From assembly GCA_038380795.1 (NCBI GenBank), contig CM076280.1, positions 10,217,501 to 10,281,500 on the forward strand: a stretch of 64,000 nucleotides of DNA, written 5' to 3'. The notes beneath the pieces are model-generated. The model made no database searches, was not told the DNA's origin, and saw only the letters and a list, made by a program, of their open reading frames with translations. Below are positions 49,901-61,968 of the stretch, one piece after another; position 1 is the first letter of the stretch, and each line of letters opens with the position of its first letter. Origin of the DNA: Pyrocephalus nanus. Its lineage: Eukaryota > Chordata > Aves > Passeriformes > Tyrannidae. Position numbers and translations under genes: made by a program.

Positions 49901-52900
49901 ACTGCCAGAACTCCTTTCACGTATTCAACTTATTATTAATAAAGCATGACCCAGTCCATTAGGACTGGTTGATAAAACAGGAAGGGGTTGGGTTTTTTCT
50001 CATATTCCTCTGGCAAACAAACCTGTTCTGCTGAGATACCACCCAGGGGTGTCAAGTGTGCAGAGCCTCCTGCAAGGAAAAGCCACTTTAAGGTATTTAA
50101 AAATCTTCAACAGTCACCTTGAAAGGCATCAGCTCTGCAAAGGCAATTCCAAAGCCACAAGAGGTAGCTCGGAGTAGGGAAGCACATTTTGCCAGGAGAC
50201 AAAACCAGCTCCTGACCACACCAGCACCTCATGGGAGATCTTATCAGCCAGGGCAGAGCTGCTGCTCTAAAGAGGGGCTGTGTTCATACAGAGAGGGTTA
50301 ACTCAAGGGAGCCTGAGCTGGAAAATCATTAAGGCTCATTATTATCCCTTCAGCGACCCCCTGGTTCTGTGGACCAAGCAGCTCTAGGAAAATCAACTTC
50401 CCCTGCACGGCCCTCTGTGTTCCTGCTGCCTGGGCAGGGCACCCCTGAGCTCCCTTTTTATTTAACACCACCAAGGAAAACCAAGATCCCACACCATTTT
50501 TTACTGCCACAAGCACTTCCTACGTTTCAAGACCCCAACAAATGCCACAGCACGACACTAACAGCTCGATAAACTCCAGAGCACAACAAATACTCTGACA
50601 AATGCCACCAACCCCCCCGGCCCAGCCTCTTGCTGAAGTGTTTTTCACGAAGTGCACACGCATCAGTTTTGCCCTGGAGTCGCCAGGGGATGCCCTACAT
50701 TGTCACCAGGCACTTTGCAAAATTGCTTTTCAGGAGCTGCCAATGTTTGGAGGTTGCCAAGGCTCAGGCAGAGCCCTGCAGCCACCCCCCTCCCTTCCCA
50801 CCAAGCCACTTCAAACTCCAGCAGACACATCCCCCTGCAACAGAGCTGCCTGGAAATGGCCATATTTTTGGGGAAAACTGAAGATCTGGGAGTTTTTTTG
50901 ACGTTCACTCATCATTCTCTGTTTCAATGAGAAGTTAAAAATCACAGGAGGTGGAAGTTCTGCTTCCTCACCAAAGGGTTGAACCCAAAGAGCTTCATTC
51001 CTTTTCCAGTCAAAAATACAACACCAATATATTGATTAATTCAGATTGGAGATATTAGAATATACAGGAGGTGCTTGGCAACCCTCTCTGGATGGTGAGG
51101 ACGTATATATTTATTCATAAAAGTGCTTAGAGAATACTTTGCCCATTGATTCTGAGTCAATTAAACAATTCCTCTCCATTTTCTTCCCATTAGCCTGCAG
51201 AGGAAGGTCCTCTCTGGCCCATGGCCTGGGAGCAGGAGGCCAGCACTGCTGTGAGAACCAGCAGGACTTTCTCAGGGATGAGCTGTGCAGTGAAAATCGG
51301 GGTTTAAACGTGATTTCCCCACCCTTGTTCCCATTATTATCACTCACAGTGCCCACCACTGTCACCCCAAGAGGTCACAGTCAGAACAAGCCTCTATCAC
51401 CCTGGGATCAGCACAGGAATCAGCCCCTTTCCCTGCAGCCTGGAGAGGGCCAAGGGACACCAGGGGGATGCAGAGCAGGACAGAGAGGAAGGGAAAAAAA
51501 AAAAAAAGCCCCAAAACTCAGTGACTTCACAGGAACTTGTAAGGGGTCACAGCCTCTCTGAGCCCTCCAGCTAAGAAAGAAATCTATTACTAAAGGAATT
51601 ATTTCAGTGGAATTTCTCCATGCACCACATGGAGCACACCAAGACCCAGAGGACATTCTGGGAGAGAATTCCCAAGCAACGGGGCTTTGAGCAGCCGGAG
51701 AGGGACGGGCAGAGGGAGCGACACCCAAGGGATTTAGGGCAGCAGCAGCTCCTGGAAGTGCCCACTCACCAAGTAAATCCACACTGTGCCCTCTCCTGCC
51801 TTGACTTTCCCTGGTTTCTGCTCCCTCCACACCCTCCCTTGGCAGGGTTAATGCCTTTGCTCCGCAGGCTCTGACGAGTTCCCCGAGAAGCCGTCAGATG
51901 GATCTGCACCACTGTGAGCTCTCCTTTGTATCTAAGACTCCTTCCTGGCATTTGTCTTTAAAAAGCAACACCATTTCTACGAGAAGTTGATTAATTCCAC
52001 TCATTATAATTATTCTCACAAATAAAAGCAGCCATTCCCCCCCCTGTGAACATGGGGGATAATGGGCCTTGCCCTTCGCAGCGAAGCGTTTCAGTTCCAG
52101 GGGTGAGGAGCTCTGTACCAAGTGCTAAAGTGTTCTTATTAAACTGTCATTAAAAGCATTTCAGGAAAAGTTCACAGAACTGCAGGGATTTCTGTCATCA
52201 CAGTGGCTGGCTGGGATGGCAGCTGGGCTGAGTGTTACTGCCAAGATCTCAATGGAACCAGATTCCCTGTCCCTGTTCTGCAGTCTCAACTGGAGCCATG
52301 ACCACCTTTGGAAGGGACTCACCTCCAAGAGTTTCCTTGTTTCACTGCCCTGTGGGACTACTTCCCACCACAGTGGGATTTGGGGGTTGTTCCATCCCCA
52401 CTGCACTTCTGGAGGGTGCTCAGCACCACAGAAACCCACCAGGAGAGAGCCTGGTACTCACTGCCACCACTGCCACCATCCCACAGCTGCCAATCAGTGC
52501 TGCAGCAAACGCCAGGCCCCTGGAAGATTTGCACGACACAGGCAGAAATTCACTGGCTGTGTTTTGTTCCCTCCCTTCCCCTCTTTAGTCTTGGCAACTG
52601 AGCCAGGCAGCACAACCAAAACAGCACCAGCAGCAGCTCCCTGCATCGCCCAGCAGCTCCTCAGCAGAGTTTGGGAGACTTCCCTAATAAATCAGAGCAC
52701 TGGGGTTGTGGAGAAGAAGAAGGAACACTTTGGAAAACGAAGAGGAGAGTGTACTGAGCAGCAGCAAAAGAGCTGGAAACAGAAGGAAGCCTTTGAAGAG
52801 CTGGGCTGATGGAGAGAGATGGAAAAATTATGTAAAGTAAGAAAACACATCCAGAGCTTGCAGGCAGGCTGCGAGCCTGGAGGGGGACGGGCTTGGATAC

Positions 52901-55184
52901 CAGAAGAGCCTTTGATTTCTCTCCTCTTCCAAGTGTCCCCTGCATTCACATTTCAAATGTTAACAATTTCCAAGTGTTAGTGCTTAGAAGAGACGACCCA
53001 GGACTTCAGGAACTGCCCAGGAACAGGCAGCAGTGCCCTGTCCTGTGCTTTCCCTCCCAGCCAGTGCCACCAGCAACCCCAGCACTGGCCACTCCCACTG
53101 CCAGGGGGGCTCAGTGGGTCCCCCCAGGGACGGATGGAGGGGATTCCCAAACAAAACCCCTCCTGGCTGGCCCGGGGGAGGGAGGGCAGGTCCCCTTCAC
53201 CAAGTAACTCCCCAGCTACCCGGGGAGTTGGTGAGAGCCCTTATGTAACTACGACACCAGAGCCTCGGCGCTGAATCCCAGAACTGTCATCGCAGCCTTT
53301 GCAAAGCCATTTTTACCCCTCGAAGTGTGGCTCATCAGCGACCAGCACGAAAGCTGCAAACCCAGTATGTTAACTTGGGACTGCTTAGCAGGGAGAAGAG
53401 AAATAGAGCAGACCTGAGCAGCTGCTGAACAAATATCCCTGCGAAGCCACGGTGCCTCCGACACGGTTCCCGTTTTCCGTGGTGCGTTTTAGGCGCTCAC
53501 AAGCAGAGCAGTGAGACCCTGAAGCTTTCCAGTGACTCCCAATCTCTTCCCACTTCTTCCCAAAGCAGGTTAAAATGGCTGGAGGACGAAAGGGGAAGGT
53601 AAGCTGTGTACCTGTCACAGCTGCTGGAGCCAGCGAGGAAGTCAAAAAGCCCTGGGGTAAAATCTAAATATACATCTGCAAGGGAAGCAGGAAAAGTCTG
53701 CAGGCAGAGCACGGCAATCAGGCACGGCCAAGTCACTTTTCCAGGTGAGTACATAACGGGGTCACTATCTGCTTCCCAAGATTTAATGAGCTCAGCACTG
53801 GGTCCTCACCCAGGAGGAGCCGGCAGGGACGGGCAGCGCTTCCCAGAGCGGGAATCAGCCCTGGCTGAGGGTGGGGAGGGGGCACTGCGGGAGCGGCGGG
53901 CACGGGAGGTGCCAGGACAGCACCCAAAAACCCAGTTGGGAGCAGCAGGGGGCTCCAGGATCCCCTTGGCACAGGGCTTGAGCTCAGGGAGCAGCCGGCT
54001 GCGTGACTGCCCTCTCTCTGCCAGCAGCTGCTGTTTGCAGCAGCGATCTTTGCACCGTAAATGTTTATTACCTCAAGCGTTTGGGTGGTGCTTCCCCCCC
54101 TCCATCCCCTGGGGAGTCTGAAAACACCTTGGAAACACCTCTGGGTACCACTGACAACACTCCCAGGAGCAGTGGGGCAGGAGGAGAATTAAGCCCCAGC
54201 TCAGGGTCAGCAGGAGCTCCAAGCCCACAGCACGTGCTGGAATGACCACAGCAGCTCTCTAATGGTCCCTCCAGCCTCTCCAAGGGCCTGAGCCCCTGCA
54301 AGGTCAGGACCTTCCCCTTCTGCAGGTGGCTGAGCCCAAGACCCTGAGAAAAGCCAGGGATGCTCTGGGCATCCTCAGCCAAGGGCAGGACAGGCAGCAG
54401 AGCTCAGCCCCAGCTCCTGGGGTGCATCATCCACTCACACTCACCCTGCTCCCCTGGGACTCAGCCCAGCTTTTCCCAGAGGATGTGACAGGCAGCAAGA
54501 GCTGGAAAAGTGCCTGGTGCCTCCCCACACACCTCTCATTAACCCTTCCAGCAAATTGCCTTTTTTTTTTTTTTTTTTGCATGTCATTTTTGCACAACTT
54601 CACTTCTAAAGCATTAAAATCGTAATGAAACACGAAGTAGTGTTTACTTAATAAACGGCACTGAGAGTTTCTGCTTTAAAGGTGGACAATTTCAGCTCCT
54701 AAAAACTTCCTTGAAACTTTTTTTTTTTTTAAAAAAAGCCCACCAGAATTCCAAGAAAAAAAAAAAATCAACATCCAAAGGAGAAAGCCTAGCTTTGGGG
54801 TTCTCCATCAGCTCTGCCAAATTATGTCTCACGGTAATAAAATTTCCTTCCCTCCCCAGGGTCGCTGGATCACATCAGGTACCATCTCCCAGACGTTTTT
54901 CCCTTCTGCCACCACTCTTTTTTGTACTACATTATATAAGGCAGAGAAAATGGCAAGTCCATATAAAGATAAACTCCCAGGGTGCTGCAGAAATGAGGCA
55001 TGAACTCCGTGGAGTCTGTGACAGCCTCATCAGGGGTGTGTGGGAAGGACTAGAACAAGGGGTTGTACCAGACCATTGATCTCCCAAGTACGTTTCTTAT
55101 TTTAACTTCAACCAGAAAAATTTGCTTGCCCATCAACGATGTGCTGGAGCTGAGAGCTCTGCTGCGAGACAGGAGCCCCTGCAG

Positions 55185-55275
55185 CCAGGGGATGGCAATT
55201 CCCAAGTCAGCTGCACCCAGGGGATGGCAATTCCCAAGTCAGCTGCACCCAGGGGATGTGCAGTTCCCAAGTCAC
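55185..55275. repeat. 32-bp tandem repeat, about 3 copies
   Basis: Unit CCAGGGGATGGCAATTCCCA continuing with AGTCAGCTGCAC. Two copies are near-identical and the third is diverged. Confidence 0.9.
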
Positions 55276-58200
55276 ACTCACTCTGTGCCCAAATGCTGCT
55301 GGGAATCTGACAAACAATCTCTTTCTTGACACCTTCAGCCCAAAGCAGGGGTCAGCACCAAGGCATTAAAAGGTTTCCTGGGTAATGCTTGGGCCATCCA
55401 AACCGCCACCCCAAACAGGCACAGTGTTCCCTAAAGCCTTAAATGCAGTCCTTTTACAATGTATCTACCCCTGTGGTGGTCTTCTGAAATAAATGAGTAA
55501 AATAAGGTGGGCAATGACTGTGTGAAACTCCATGTCCCTGCTGCAAGAGGCTCCAGGAGCCTCTTCTGTCCAAATATCCCTGAAATTCTCCCCAGAAGTC
55601 CCACCCAGCTCTGCTGCCTTGTGCCAAGCACACCCAGCCAGGAGAAAGAGTTGAACTAAAACCACAGAAAAAAAGACTTTTAAGTCAAGTTATCACCCAG
55701 TCTCATCAGGTTTTGGTTCAACTTCCATGACCAGCTCATCTGTTGGGAAGGGAATATCCGCTCCAGGAGTCGGTGTGACAGCAGATGCTGTTTCATGGCT
55801 GCCAGGTCTCGACTGCCTCATACATTTACAGTAAAAAGCACACTGGAAAAGAAAAAAAAAATGCCTTGGCCTGTTCTCATCTCTCATGTAAAGACACACC
55901 AAAAAAAAAAAATTAAAAAGGAATAGGCTGCAATTTTTTACACAGTGTCTCATTAAAGACTGAACTGCAAACATCACCCTCTCCATTTATATCCATTCTG
56001 GCCAGGCAGAAGCTTTTAGGACGAAAGATGGTTTAATAAACAGACATTCATAACAAGTGTCAGATCTTGCAGCTTCATCATGTGGAAAAGAGTCCATTAA
56101 ACCAGGAGAGAAACTCCCTGATCACTAAGGGTGTCTAAGGGGATTAAAATGAAATTCTGTCATGACTATGTTAATATCTGCACCAGCAGGATCATCTGTG
56201 CTCCTTCTCTCCCTAAAATCTGCTAGTGGGAAATAGAGGGGAAAAAACCTTGGGGGGGAAAAAAAGGCCTTGAAAGTTGGAATAATTTGCTCCAGCTCTC
56301 CAATATTTCTCAGGAAAAGCAGCAATCAGGTGGATCTCTGAGCTCTCCTGGGCTCACTAACACACCCTGGATCAGCAGCACCCTCTGTGCCTTCCAGGAA
56401 TCCTCCTCCCTCGAAAGGGAACTGGAGATCACACCAGGACATCAAAACAACACTGGGAAAGGGCACGGGGCTCATCCAGCCATGCATTTCATCATCACTG
56501 TCTCTCATCATTCCCTGCTTTGCCTTCTCCCTCCTGCTAAAACCCTGATCCAGCTCAGTCCGTGGGGTTTGACATTCCATCCACTAGGAAGGAATCCCCC
56601 CCACCTTGGACATGCACAGGGTGGTTTGCACATGTCTGTAAGCAGAGACATTTGTGCTGCTGAGGCCTGGGAGGCTGAACATTTCTGAGCCACAGAGCTC
56701 TGCATCCGGCACTAAAACCATTTACAAGTTCTTAGCGCGAAAGAAATATTTCCCACCAGAGACCGTAACGAGAGCCGACCAGAAATTGGTTTTCCTCTCC
56801 ATTTTCACACAATAGCTGCTGGCAGTAAATCTCTCCATCAGCACTGGGCAGTTCTAAGTGCCCAGATACTGTGTGGGAAGAATCCAAACAGAGTGACAAC
56901 ACCGAGCATTAAAAGCACTTGGGAGGAAGATGAAAAGGAGGAATTGCTGAATGCCTGCCCTGGAAGAGGCTGATGAGCTGTCACGGCTCTCTGTGTCACC
57001 AGCTCACACTGACAGCGACCCCACAGATCCAGCTGATGGCAGTGCCTGTACAACAGCTCTGGGATGGTGACCTGGGAGATCTCCACGCTGGAATGAGGTT
57101 TAAAGTCTTTCTCCTCATGGAAAAAACCTCATGGTGCTGATTCACTGACCTGGAACTGATAGATCCTGAGGTACCTCAGGGATGAAAGGAGGGACAGGGA
57201 ATATGAACACCCCCTTTCCTGCTGACACATGAGTGAGCTCATATGTGTGTGAACACCTCGGGAAGGGGATGTCCCTGTGCCAGGGAGCTGGAGCTGCTCC
57301 AGCTGACTAGAAAGACCAATCTCAAATCATCTGAAGTGGGAACTGAAGTGTCAGGGAAGGCCTTCAGTCTCAGCAGCGTGGGTGTAATTGCATCAAGCCG
57401 TAATGAAGCGAATCCATCTCCAAAATTCCAAGCTCAAGAAGAAATAGCTCCCTCAGATAAATGCCTTCTCAGAGAGCAGCAGTAACTTCTTGCTGAGAAA
57501 TATGGGCACCAACCAATACCCACTTGTGTCCTTGAACAAACACCGTGACCATGCCCAAACCAAATTAGCACACCAGTGCCCACACCAATTATTTCAATTC
57601 AACTCTCTTCTGACAGCCAATTAGCACCCACTTTATTAAATTACAAATTTTTCCAGCCCAGATGCAATTACACACTTCACACCTCGACTTGTGGACACTA
57701 GGCAAACTCTCAGTCTCTGCACTGCAACCACAGGCACAAAATCTGGCTAAAAGGAGAAGTTTCAGGCAGGGTTTTAGCTCTGAAAAGCTGGATTTAGCAC
57801 CCATCTGCAGGAACCCTTTCAGGTTAAGCGGCTTTTTGCTCACCTACAACGCAGTGAAAAGGCCACTTCCTAATTAACCCGCTCTAGGGAATGATTGAGG
57901 CATTCACAAATGAGGCAGCGTGGCTTGCCCAGATGCTCATGTCCAAGTGGTAAGAGTTCCATGTGCTGGAGCAGGATTCCCACTGCTCCATGAGTCTCCC
58001 CGGTGGAAAAACGCCCACTTTTTGGCAAAGGCCCTCCCTGCTCGTAAACATTTAACTGGTGGGTTTTTTTTCATTGCTCCCTGGCAGGATAACACATTCC
58101 TCAGCAATGTCACTCCTGCCCACAGGATGGCAAGGTCTCAAGCTGACATTTGCTAAACATCTTCACCACCTGCTCCCCAGAACTGTTCCTCTCTCCTAGA

Positions 58201-58494
58201 CAGAGGGGACCTTTTTCCTGACAGCTCCTGCCACCGGGGAGACAGCACATACCACACCTGCCAGCGAGCCACGGTGTCAGTGCTTCACGCTCCGACCGCT
58301 CCGTGACACCCCAGCAATGGGGGCTGCACTCACAGGGGCATTGACCAGGGAAACGAGGCTCAGGGAGGGCTGAGAGCAGCAGGTCTGCAATCTGGAAAGC
58401 CCCTCTCCCAAATTAATGTGCTTGTGGTGCGACCTGGAGTCAGGAACTCGCCGCAGCACAGCTCGAGCCAAGCAATGCCTTTGCTGATGGTCAC

Positions 58495-58745
58495 CCCCGG
58501 CTCATCGGGAACGAGCCACGCGGAGCGGCTCGATGACTCTGCCCACAGCCCCAAAAGTAGGAGCTCCCTGCCTGAAGGGAGCTGCTAAATCTGCAGAGTT
58601 TCCCCCCCGCTGCCGCTCAGGAGCCCGCGTGGGCTGCAGGAAGCGCGGCAGAGTCACCGATCCAAACACAGCCCCGCGGTGCCGGCTCCGCAACCGCCCC
58701 GGCGCAATCCCCCCGCTCCTCCCGGCAGAGCTGCCGGTCCACGGT
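58495..58745. other. Small CpG-rich cluster
   Basis: Dense CpGs in otherwise CpG-poor sequence, with CGCGGAGCGGCTCG, CCCGCGTGGGC, CCCCGCGGTGCCGG and CCCCGGCGCAAT. Could be a promoter CpG island for KCNT1 or another transcript (inference). No exon is tied to it. Confidence 0.45.
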
Positions 58746-60087
58746 GCTCAGGAAGGGAGGAGACACCAGCCCCAGGGCTGGGGAGGGTGTCTGAGCAGTC
58801 CAGAGACCAACCAAGCTGGGAAAGGACCCACGGGAGACACGGCCAGCAGAGTGGGCTCACCACGCAGAGACATCCCCACCCAAACTTAACATCCCGCAGA
58901 TCCCCGTCCCAGGCCGGTCACAGATGCTCTGATGGGGGTTTTGCCTCACCTTTAAGAGAAACTTCTGTAAAAATCCTGCTGTTGTGGCAAGGAGTGGCAG
59001 CACACAGCACCCCTGTCCATCTGCAGGGGTGCAGGAGAGGGACAAGCCCCAGATCAGAGTGACAAATTCATCACAGTCCTCTGCAAATCAGGCCAGCATG
59101 GGAAGAAGCACAAGCAGCACCTGAAGAGAGGGGGATACAACCTGCAGATCTCTGTTTAACAAACAACCCCACACCAGTCAGCTTTCTGCAAAGCTACAAC
59201 CAAAAGCTCGATGGCAGGTGACAGCAGAGTCCCGGAGAGAAGAACAAAACGCCAGTTTGCCTGGATTTGGGGAGGTGTTGGACAGCAGTGATGTGTGTGT
59301 TGGCCTCAAGAGGGCCCCTCCACAGTGCTGTGGCAGAGCAGAGCAAAAATCAGCCGTGACAAAGGAACTGCTGACAGCAGGAGACGTGAAATCCGGCCCT
59401 GCAATCCCACAGCAGCGGGACACAGAGTGAGGGACTGACACTGGCACCCCCACACGGCCCTGGCAGTGATGCCACAGGGGGGAGAGAGCAAATCACGCCT
59501 GAGATGGACACCCTGAGGTTTGCACTGCCCACAGTGGACACACAGGCTCTTCCCCATCAGTTCAGGCAACACCCAACAGCTCATCTGGGGGCACAAAGCC
59601 CTTTCCGGGGGGCAAAAAGCTGCCCTGCTCCTGAGGGAAGAGTCAAGGGCTCAGCCTCGCTTCTCACAGCACAGCTGGCAGCAGCTGCAGTGCCAGGGAG
59701 CCAGGGGAGCTGCAGTTGTACCCCCTGGACCATTGGCATACATTGGCACAGTGACAGAGTGACAGGGTGACATGGTGACGGGCAGCCAGCACCCCACCAG
59801 TGCCCAGCTTTACAAGCAGCAGCTGCACACTGAGCAGAGCACAAACCCAGCCAGGTACAAACCCAACCCTGGCTATTTCTGAGCTCACCCAAACAGCAAC
59901 GCTACAAAAGGAAGAGATGAATGAACCTCTCAGCTTCACCTCGCTCTGTGTTCACCCTTTGCCCTTGAGCCAACCCCTCACCTCAGCCAGTTCATTCCCT
60001 GCTGTGTCACTCTTGGCATTACCCAGCTGACCTCACGAGCCACCCGCCCCGTGTGTGCTGCTGTCTGTCCTCCTGCACAATTCCTGC

Positions 60088-60121
60088 TTCCTTCCTTCCT
60101 TCCTTCCTTCCCTCCCTCCCT
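60088..60121. repeat. (TTCC)n/(CCTC)n microsatellite
   Basis: TTCC tetranucleotides passing into CCTC-type units. Confidence 0.9.
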
Positions 60122-61918
60122 CTGGCTGCGCCCACGCCCTGGCCCAGCTCTGAACCTGCAGGCTGTGGCCACTTGTACATCGTGGTGCAATTTCTGCACA
60201 CCCACACGACTGCTGCAGAGAGCCAGGCAGGGGAAGCAACAACAGCACTTGCACGAGCCAAGAGGTGCCCTCTCCATTGCCTATTCCACGGGAAAAAATT
60301 GCAGAAAAAACACAGGGAAAGCACACCTGACACACAGCAAATACATCTGACTGCAGAGACTTTTCATCCCTGAAATACAGGGATTGCACCCAGCACGGGG
60401 GAGGTGACCACAGAGCCGCTGTGGTGGAGATGTCACCATCCCAACACGGTGGGGATTGTCTTAAAAGTCTTAAACTTTGCTTTCCACCTTCCACTCACAA
60501 AACACCACTGCCATGTCCTTGTGACTGTCAGCAAACAGCTCCAGGCTGCCTCTTGAAGAGGATGAGCAGAAGACAAACAGATGGCCTGTCTCGAGGAAAG
60601 CAGAAGCAAGATCAAGCAAGTGTGGCCCCGGTGCAAGTCCAGAAAGGCAAAGCCAACCCAAAGCTCCTGGAGTTCTTCCAGAAAGCCATGGATGACCCTC
60701 AGAGAGCCCTCCTGTCCCTGCACCACATGGCTGATCAGTTTTAGAACACAAAACTACTCTTTAAAATGCTTCACCCACTACCCCAGGCCTCCTGCTTGAA
60801 GGGACAAGTTTTTTAAGTTTGAGGGGTTTGGAAAACACACCTTAAATCCTTTCCTTTAACTTTAACCTGTTAGGAATGTGCCAGCATCCACAACCTCTCT
60901 GTCCCACCAAGACTTAGGCCCTGCACTTCGACTCTATCACCTCAGATTTCTTCACTATCAATTATTTAGAGCCTAGAATAATTAAAGGGGCCATGCTGGA
61001 ACCTATCAGGGGACCAGCAACCCTGAAAACCTCCTTGCAGCCCTCTGGCTGTGCAGGGGACATCTTCAGACACACACAATGAGGTTGTGGGGACAGAACA
61101 GAGAGCAGAGATCGTCACCACAGGGACCTGCCTTCACCAGGAGATTGGACTTTGATCATCTCCCTGCAGTAAAACAGCCATAAATTTGCTAAAACGGTAA
61201 CAAAATGCATCACACAAAGAGAGGAAATAAGGTCACGGAGCAGATGAAATACAATTCTATTATTTTATACAGAGGGTGATGTGACAAAGGAATCTGAACT
61301 CTGAACTAGCTGAAAGATAAGAAAGAATGGAGGATAATTTTTTTTGTTTATTGCTCATAGGCTGGTAATAGAAGAAATCTTCAGATTTGGGGACTGGGAG
61401 GTTGGTGCTGCTTTCCCCTGGCACTGCCAACCCTTCACAGGCAGCACAGCCCCGCTGGCAGCTGGCAGGAGCTCTGCACAGAGCCTGTATGACCCACTCT
61501 CTGAGCTGTCAGTCAGCAGGAAGAGGAGGCATTCTATTTGCAAATTATTACCTACATCTTTGACACAGATCCAGCCAAGTGCCAGTGGAGCAGAGGCAAA
61601 TGCAGCATGGCAGGGAAATCTGCACTTGCTGCAGGGCTTCACAGGCAAGGTGTTCACATCTGTCTTGATAAGCAGCGCTGAAAATAAGACACCAGAGCAT
61701 CAGCCCTCTCTTTCAGTGGAACTCCTCAGAAACACAGATGTTTTGACCCAAGTTTCAGCCTTTTATTCCTCTCTAAACCCCTCTGCTGCACCGTCTGCCA
61801 CTGAACGAGTCTCTGAGACGAATGTAAGGGTGGACTTATTAACCAAGGTATTTAAGCTCTGCTTGTGATCTCCTTTGCCACAACCACCCAGGGCTCTGTG
61901 AGAGAGCAGTTCACACCA

Positions 61919-61968
61919 GGGCAGGGCTGGCATTAGCACAGGGCAGGGCTGGCATTAGCACAGGGCTG
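61919..61968. repeat. 22-bp direct duplication
   Basis: Two perfect copies of GGGCAGGGCTGGCATTAGCA plus CA, followed by a partial third. Confidence 0.9.

Noticed and set aside
52216..52809. 197-codon plus-strand ORF in the upstream flank
   Set aside because: Composition resembles random translation and no bHLH or other domain is seen, so it does not support SOHLH1.
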